Positions 60,301 through 64,000 of a stretch of DNA of 64,000 nt are shown in pieces; position 1 is the stretch's first letter, and each line of letters begins with the position of its first letter. Below the pieces are notes generated by a model that was given only the letters and a program-made list of their open reading frames with translations, did not search any database and had not been told where the DNA came from. A program made the translations under genes and the position numbers. The stretch comes from Branchiostoma floridae (Eukaryota > Chordata > Leptocardii > Amphioxiformes > Branchiostomatidae), in NCBI RefSeq assembly GCF_000003815.2, contig NC_049993.1:7295089-7359088 (forward strand). The letters are read 5' to 3'.

Positions 60301-63300
60301 AAACTTTGTAGAACACCTGGTTTTAATCTGGCAATTCAGGGAAACAAATTTTACTAACTGTGCCCTTGAAACTTCAGTTGGAACTTGAATTAAAATGATA
60401 GAATATTTCATAACACAAGTAAGTTCACCAACAAGTTGCCTTTCCATACAGCATAAGGTTACTCTATTATGATTTTTGTTGTAACTGAAAACTCTACTTC
60501 TTTTTCAATGTAAAGGTGGTTTGGAAGAAGATGAATAACAAATAAAGTAACTGACAATAATTCAAATTTCATAATGACCTCAATGAAAAGTAAGGACAAA
60601 TGCAAAATGCACATTTCAACTAGAACAGACCTACCGCATAGAAACAGATAATTTACGAAGTAGAGCAATAGTCATAATGTAGACAGATGCACTTCCCTTG
60701 TTTAAACCAGTGTTGGGAAACCTTGGTAACAGTCCTGTCCAAAACACTTACCTTTTCCGTTTGAAACATGTGAAAATAGCACACCTGTATCACTGTACTG
60801 AGTCTAATAGCAGGTGCAAAGGCCAACAGGTGCTACAATTATGCTAATGAGGTGTGAAGTAGGTGGAGCAAACAGCCACAATTACCTTGCGGTCCTTCCT
60901 TTAATGACAGTAAGCAGGAGGGAAAAGATGAAAGCAAGACCTTCATGATTAGTGTAATATATGACTTAACAAGGGATATTGGTTTAATGACAGTGAAAAG
61001 AGGGGACCTTCTGAGCATGAATAATTTACTTGCCTAGTAAAAGAAAGTGCTGTTGATTTACTCTCATGATAAGATGTTTTTTGGGACAGCACTCCTTGTT
61101 CTGGTGATACTTTTCCATACATTTTGTAGAGACATGACTATGATGAGATCATAGTAAATTTGAAAATTGTTTTTTTTTTTTGATAACAATTTTTCCTTAG
61201 CTCTCTTTTCCTTGGTGTTCTTCCACTTCTAAAAGTAAATGGTCCCCAGAGTCAGAAACAAAAGTGAAGAAGAGTGTTATCAACTTTGCAGTGTGAAACT
61301 TTCTTAATCTTATACCATTCATTCTGTTTAGCACAGAAGTGGCTATTCCAAAACCTTCTATGAGGGGTGAAAGCAAACATTTTAGGGGACACCTATTAAA
61401 AAATGTTATTTCTGGGGATAGAAGTCAGATGTGTATACTATGGCCCCCTCTGAGTGGAGGAATGTTGGAGGTACAGACAGGTCACACCTATGCACTAAGT
61501 ACAGTAACATTGGTAAAGAAGATCGAGCTACAAGCTTCGTGGTTGAGACAAAGCGTAAAGCTTGACAAGAAACTCTTGAACCCAGGACACATCAAAATCA
61601 AATCAACTCAACTCACATACAGTGTACTTCCATTACACGGCAATATCGCTCACTCTGAGTAGGCAATACTTCAAACAGCATGTATATCTTTTGAACAAAG
61701 TCTTCTTCGTAACACAACCTTCTTTAATTCTTCAGTAAACGTTTTGAAAAACCATCTGTCATCTTCATCAATACAAAATCATTAAGGAGACAAATTGTCT
61801 GATTTTGTACTGATGAAGACGACAGATGGTCATTGATACTATCAGTGCTATATGAACTAGACAGAGTCAGTGCAATCCAAACTTAACATATTGTGTTGTG
61901 ACGTAATTACTTGACATTGGAATGCTCTCGAACGTGATACGTTAAACATCCTGCAAGCACTGATAGTATTCGTCTCATTCTGTACTGATAATGGCAACAG
62001 ATGGTCGTCGAAATGTTTACTGAAGAAATTAAAGTTGAAGAATTAAAGAAGGTTGTGGAATAAAGAAGACTTTGTTCAATTGATCTACCAACCTGATGAA
62101 ACTATTTACAGAAGCATACATCTTGTCATTACATATAAATTATAATAATAATCCTTTCTCAATCAGCAAAGCATATAAACCTGCTCATAAATACATATTC
62201 ATAACATCAAAAACACAATATATGGAGTAAGTTAAATTGCAGTTACTGGTGATGATTTATCAAGAATGTCTGCATACAGAAGTTAAAAGCTACATGTAGC
62301 TGATTTCAGTTGCCATTTCCACAGTAAAAATACCATTTTGAATACAGGTTAACCCCAAACTATGCCCAAACTATGGCTAGGTAGAACTAATGAGTGGGAC
62401 TAGTGTTCTGATTCTAATTGTTTATTATAATAGAGGGCTTGACCCCCCTCCTCGCAGAAGTGGGCACACCTGTTGTCAACAAGTTTCACCTGTCCATCTT
62501 CACACCTACCCTACTTCAGGTTCCTAACAAAGAACAATCAAATTCCTACAGTTTCCCCTTTGAAAGAAGTAAATAGATTTAAAATTTTCATATTGATTGC
62601 TCTATACTGATTTTTTCTCAAATTGTTGTCAAAGTGCATGCAATGATGATCATTGTAGTGCTGCCTTACGTAAAATCAATACAATTCAGCCCCTGTTGTC
62701 AGGGCTGCAAAGTTGATTGGAAATAAAAGTTTCAAAAAGTTTCAAAGGCCTTCAACCTGTATATATCTGTAAATTCAAAATGTAGTTACTATATCTACAG
62801 TCTGGCATCCATCCTTCTTTTAGCTCCAGTCTGTTGGCCCTACCCTCAGGATGGATACCAGACTTGTAACGCTAGTTCACCTTTATCCATTGGGTAACCT
62901 ATATCCGTTGCTTTTTAAAAACAGGGTCATCTGAGATATCACACCGACGGACTTTGGTTTAAAATTGCAATATTTTCAATATATTGCAGCTTAAAATTAC
63001 CATCCATCGGCTTGATCATCAACTTGATGTTCCTAAATACCCTGTTTTAAAAACAACGGATATAGGTTACCACGCGGATAAAGGTGAACTAGCGTTACAT
63101 ACCAGCATTTTTAACTGGTTGGCAAAAACTTGTTTGTGAAAGGGGTACTATAGAACTGTCTGTCCTATGCCACACTTTTGTACATTGTTGAGCAAGAACT
63201 CAACAAATGGATATACACCTGAATGACCAGCCTCTCAGAGTCTCATAAAATTCAAGAAAAATGTTCTAAGAAATTCCACCGTCCAAAGACATAGTCTCAT

Positions 63301-63660
63301 TCCATACTACATAGTTCCTAGTACAGAAGATCAGTTCCCTCTAGTTAGTAAATTAACATTGGTTGCCACATGTTATAACTTACATAAATGTTGGGCAATA
63401 AATCAAGAACTGTTTTATTGTTATCATATCAAGTTTGCATGCTCCTTGGTAACACATCCTTGACATCAGGAAGTGCTATCTAGATTTTCTATAATAAGTA
63501 TAAACAAGAATCTGACCTTTAATCTTGCTGATGAGAGTGCCTGCTGCAGTGAGGATCTCGGTGGAGTGGAGAGGGGGATACTTCCCCAGCACACTCTTCA
63601 GGATGCACAGGACCTCCCCGAGTCTCTCGTGTGCCGCCACTCGTCGTGTGTCGCACTTTT
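32486..63660 (-). CDS. F-BAR/C1/RhoGAP protein, ARHGAP45 (HMHA1)-like, 25 exons, 5' end outside window
   Basis: Exons, right to left: 63660-63517, 57969-57888, 54306-54234, 51523-51439, 49576-49439, 47030-46966, 46496-46452, 46328-46263, 45881-45801, 45544-45338, 44648-44511, 44104-44048, 43558-43428, 42738-42416, 41733-41573, 41029-40844, 40413-40219, 39566-39486, 38911-38748, 38514-38434, 38313-38232, 37824-37634, 37276-37198, 34949-34850, 33192-32486. All phases agree, giving 1219 aa in the window. Domains: N-terminal HERLGEVL...EILTAAGTL block; F-BAR about 128-437; Ser-rich linker; C1 zinc domain about 570-612 with all Cys/His ligands; RhoGAP about 626-860 with arginine finger in GIYRVNG and [14 protein letters not shown] terminus PRFV, a likely PDZ ligand. 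It should promote GTP hydrolysis on Rho-type GTPases at curved membranes. Vertebrates have three relatives (ARHGAP29, ARHGAP45, GMIP); this looks like their single ancestor. Confidence 0.93.
33360..34130. repeat. Satellite-like tandem repeat, period about 161 bp
   Basis: Copies start near 33524, 33686, 33847 and 34010 with the shared phrase GGCTCCTGTAGCCTCG. Each carries an ATGATCTGAAATTTGGTA segment. A more diverged copy precedes them near 33380. It lies in the last intron of the RhoGAP gene. Confidence 0.75.
34327..34501. mobile_element. Pogo/Tigger-like MITE
   Basis: The ends CAGTGAAAGCCGCTTACTTG and the complement CTGGCTTCCACTG, flanked by TA on both sides (34325-34326 and 34502-34503), fit the TA-target Tc1/mariner-pogo group. 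The length is 175 bp and there is no ORF. It lies in the last intron of the RhoGAP gene. Confidence 0.65.
35087..35609. mobile_element. 523-bp element with perfect 35-bp inverted ends
   Basis: The left end begins TAAGGCCACAGCAAGTAAAA and the right end is its perfect complement over 35 bp. The last 12 bp of each arm (GGATGACATC and its complement) extend into the body. No coding sequence was seen inside. The end motif is shared loosely with the MITE at 14097. Confidence 0.8.
36448..36629. mobile_element. 182-bp near-palindromic MITE
   Basis: AATAAAGAGACTATTTTTAC on the left pairs with GTAGAAAGAGTCCCTTTATT on the right, and pairing continues almost to the centre. The interior GTCTGTCACCTTCATCA resembles the interior of the element at 61691, suggesting one broad family. 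Confidence 0.7.
41169..41217 (-). repeat. Duplicated acceptor and first 29 bp of RhoGAP exon 16
   Basis: AGACACTTCATATGGCATGC and the following CAGCATGCACTGAAGGGTGG repeat 41001-41050 with few changes. The duplicate keeps a pyrimidine tract and AG but has no matching donor. It would be a decoy acceptor about 140 bp upstream of the real one. Confidence 0.7.
41268..41487 (+). mobile_element. hAT-like MITE, family member 2
   Basis: It starts CAGGGCTATCTGCAGCTTTT and ends near AATAGGCCTG, with internal CATCCCAGGACAGAG. Same family as 44263 and 57218. It lies in an intron of the RhoGAP gene. Confidence 0.65.
42248..42320. repeat. GA-rich simple repeat
   Basis: A run of GAGA and GACA units about 70 bp long in an intron of the RhoGAP gene. 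Long ORFs over it are artefacts of the repeat. Confidence 0.9.
43672..43918. mobile_element. Foldback element, about 247 bp
   Basis: TATGGAAAAATGCTAACACT on the left pairs with AGTGTTAGCATTTTTCTATA on the right. A second inner pairing runs from AATTAACACTATAGGGACTT to AAGTCCGTATAGTGTTAATT and on to TTGTTCACAGAATGA/TCATTCTGTGAACAA. It looks like one MITE nested in another. It lies in the RhoGAP intron between exons 12 and 13. Confidence 0.75.
44263..44490 (+). mobile_element. hAT-like MITE, family member 3
   Basis: It starts CAGGGCTATCTCCAGCTTTA and ends CCATGACAGTCCTG, with terminal inverted CAGG(G/A)CT. This is the best-preserved member of the four. It ends only 20 bp from the donor of RhoGAP exon 11. 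Confidence 0.75.
44726..44862. mobile_element. Foldback MITE, about 137 bp
   Basis: ATAGTACAAAGCTAAACTGTC pairs imperfectly with GAAAGTTTAGCATTGTACTAT. An inner pair is AAAAGTACACAAGG and CCTGTGTACTTTT. It lies in an intron of the RhoGAP gene. Confidence 0.7.
45660..45745 (-). repeat. tRNA-derived SINE fragment
   Basis: On the minus strand TGGCCAAGTAG fits the tRNA A box exactly. GGTCTGATTCC, about 45 bp later, approximates the B box. The following sequence, ending near ACCTTGGCAAAGGCACTT, is of the kind seen after tRNA heads in invertebrate SINEs. Confidence 0.5.
46655..46932. mobile_element. 278-bp MITE with perfect 8-bp target duplication
   Basis: Flanked by AGTGTATT at 46647-46654 and 46933-46940. 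The arms of about 85 bp begin CATCCTCCTA and end TAGGAGGATG and share AGCAAAACCGCCTGTCTGGA with its complement. An 8-bp target site fits hAT. It ends 33 bp from RhoGAP exon 6. Confidence 0.85.
47495..48268. mobile_element. 774-bp inverted-repeat element with 5-bp target duplication
   Basis: The tips are ACCCCATTCACACTCAGAAA and its complement ending AATGGGGT. The arms contain CGATTCGAATAAAACAT and its complement. CCAAG flanks both sides (47490-47494 and 48269-48273). The interior has no recognisable transposase. Confidence 0.8.
51281..51391. repeat. CA/CCCACA microsatellite
   Basis: A run of (CA)n with interspersed CCCACA and CGCACA units, in the intron just downstream of RhoGAP exon 4. His/Thr/Pro-rich ORFs here are repeat artefacts. 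Confidence 0.95.
52182..52244 (-). CDS. Candidate alternative first coding exon of the RhoGAP gene (proximal)
   Basis: On the minus strand ATG opens a 21-codon frame, [20 protein letters not shown] plus Lys. It ends in phase 0 at a strong donor (AAG|GTAAGT). The next exon, 51523-51439, starts in phase 0 (SHENLSSAG). Splicing would give an isoform lacking the N-terminal block but keeping F-BAR, C1 and GAP. The exon is not needed by the main transcript. Confidence 0.45.
52454..53080. mobile_element. hAT-like element, 627 bp, with a nested copy of its own end
   Basis: It starts CAGGGTTTGAAAAGTTTTCT and ends AGAAAACTTGTCCAACCCTG. The interior repeats CACTTGCCCGA and GGGCAAGT motifs in both directions, and a second CAGGGTTGGACAAGTCCAC begins at about 52744. 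No transposase was seen. Confidence 0.7.
53093..54209. mobile_element. 1.1-kb TA-target inverted-repeat element
   Basis: The tips CTACCGTATATTCTCGATTT and its complement ATCGAGAATATACGGTAG enclose 1.1 kb, with repeated AAAGTACGCACCCC near both ends. The border TA on each side fits a Tc1/mariner-like target. A 104-aa ORF inside (53338-53652) has no family I recognise. The element stops 24 bp before the donor of RhoGAP exon 3. Confidence 0.75.
56396..56424 (-). CDS. Candidate alternative first coding exon of the RhoGAP gene (distal)
   Basis: On the minus strand ATG opens MTFRSWHLF plus two bases, followed by a donor (TTTAG|GTATGT). The phase matches exon 54306-54234, giving [19 protein letters not shown]. 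Upstream (56430-56560) is a locally GC-richer stretch with CCCGGG, GCGCGAAC and a GGAAGTT ETS-like site, which could be a promoter. Confidence 0.4.
57218..57426 (+). mobile_element. hAT-like MITE, family member 4
   Basis: It starts CAAGGCTGTCTCCAGCTTTA and ends GGAGACAATCCTG. Internal TTTTTCCATCCCA and CATCTGTCCCAGGAAGGA align with members 2 and 3. Confidence 0.65.
61691..62079. mobile_element. Inverted-repeat element, about 389 bp
   Basis: TTGAACAAAGTCTTCTTCGT on the left pairs with AATAAAGAAGACTTTGTTCAA on the right. The pairing continues through AACCTTCTTTAATTCTTCAG. The interior has further nested palindromes (CCATCTGTCATCTTCATCA and its complement). Confidence 0.75.
62866..63098. mobile_element. 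233-bp foldback MITE
   Basis: The left end GTAACGCTAGTTCACCTTTA pairs with the right end TAAAGGTGAACTAGCGTTAC. The arms run about 60 bp to AAAAACAGGGT/ACCCTGTTTT. The short element at 10483 belongs to the same family. Confidence 0.8.
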
Positions 63661-64000
63661 CTGGAAAACACAAAGGAACAAAAAACATAAATTGTCATGT
63701 TTTCAAACTTTAAAAAAAAAACACAAGGTGATTTTTCATCATTAATCGATCAACTGAGGTTATGATGAGATGAGCAACAAGCCAGGAAACTTCTTTTAGA
63801 ACAGTAGTTGCACCTGTATTCTTGTTTGACTCGTCAGCATGAGAACAAATAAGCATGAGCAAAAACTTGAGAACAAATAAATGACCCATCATCATAAAAT
63901 ACACTAGCAACAACCACGCAATGACCAATGACCAAACATGACCAATAAATCCCTTTCCTACAGCAATCTTTCTTCCCTTTTTTCACCCACCCATCCCACT

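Larger units (their letters stand above)
57970..63516 (-). other. RhoGAP intron 1 of the window (5.5 kb)
   Basis: Besides two inverted-repeat elements (61691 and 62866), no coding exon is needed: the flanking exons join in phase (Lys then split Gly). No ORF in this span has recognisable similarity. Confidence 0.55.

Noticed and set aside
60748..60770. Third alternative first exon of the RhoGAP gene (ATG, MFQTEK, donor GTAAGT on the minus strand)
   Set aside because: It ends in phase 0, but the next exon at 57969 needs one leading base, so the frame would be lost.

Overview
This is a 64 kb piece of an animal nuclear genome: small exons, GT-AG introns of 0.2-6 kb, poly(A) signals, a non-LTR retrotransposon, and very many short inverted-repeat DNA transposons. 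The gene content, with a single RhoGAP resembling the vertebrate ARHGAP29/ARHGAP45/GMIP set before it split, and the dense foldback and hAT-like elements fit an invertebrate chordate. A lancelet (Branchiostoma) is my best inference; it is not proven from the sequence.

Layout: (1) 442-9686 (+), a complete ten-exon gene for a SHIPPO/STPG-repeat axonemal protein, LEXM/CIMAP2. (2) 11799-15313 and 21027-23881 (-), two paralogous C2H2 zinc-finger genes with 22 and 17 finger positions. They share an unnamed N-terminal domain and an acidic motif. (3) 25465-30423 (+), a complete nine-exon WDR83 (MORG1) gene that contains a 100-N assembly gap in an intron. (4) 32486-63660 (-), twenty-five exons of an F-BAR/C1/RhoGAP protein (ARHGAP45-like). 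Its true 5' end lies beyond the window, and two candidate internal first exons sit at 52182 and 56396. Every exon junction in these genes was checked for phase, and each reading frame closes.

The central part, about 9.6-25.6 kb, is a tandem segmental duplication. The ancestral unit ran from the last LEXM exon, through one zinc-finger gene (-), to exon 1 and part of intron 1 of WDR83. The downstream unit (about 16.5-25.6 kb) keeps the working WDR83 promoter and exon 1. The upstream unit ends in a dead copy of WDR83 exon 1, joined at about 16513 directly to a relic of LEXM exon 10. Since duplicating, the upstream unit gained a 73-bp minisatellite and a MITE. The downstream unit gained a truncated non-LTR retrotransposon (itself hit by a hAT-like element) and a 910-bp foldback element. 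The foldback splits the compact promoter between the zinc-finger gene and WDR83.

The genes do not form a pathway. LEXM acts in cilia or flagella, WDR83 is a scaffold and spliceosome-associated WD40 protein, the zinc-finger proteins are probable DNA-binding regulators, and the RhoGAP controls actin and membrane shape. WDR83 and the RhoGAP converge, and their candidate poly(A) signals lie 4 bp apart on opposite strands.
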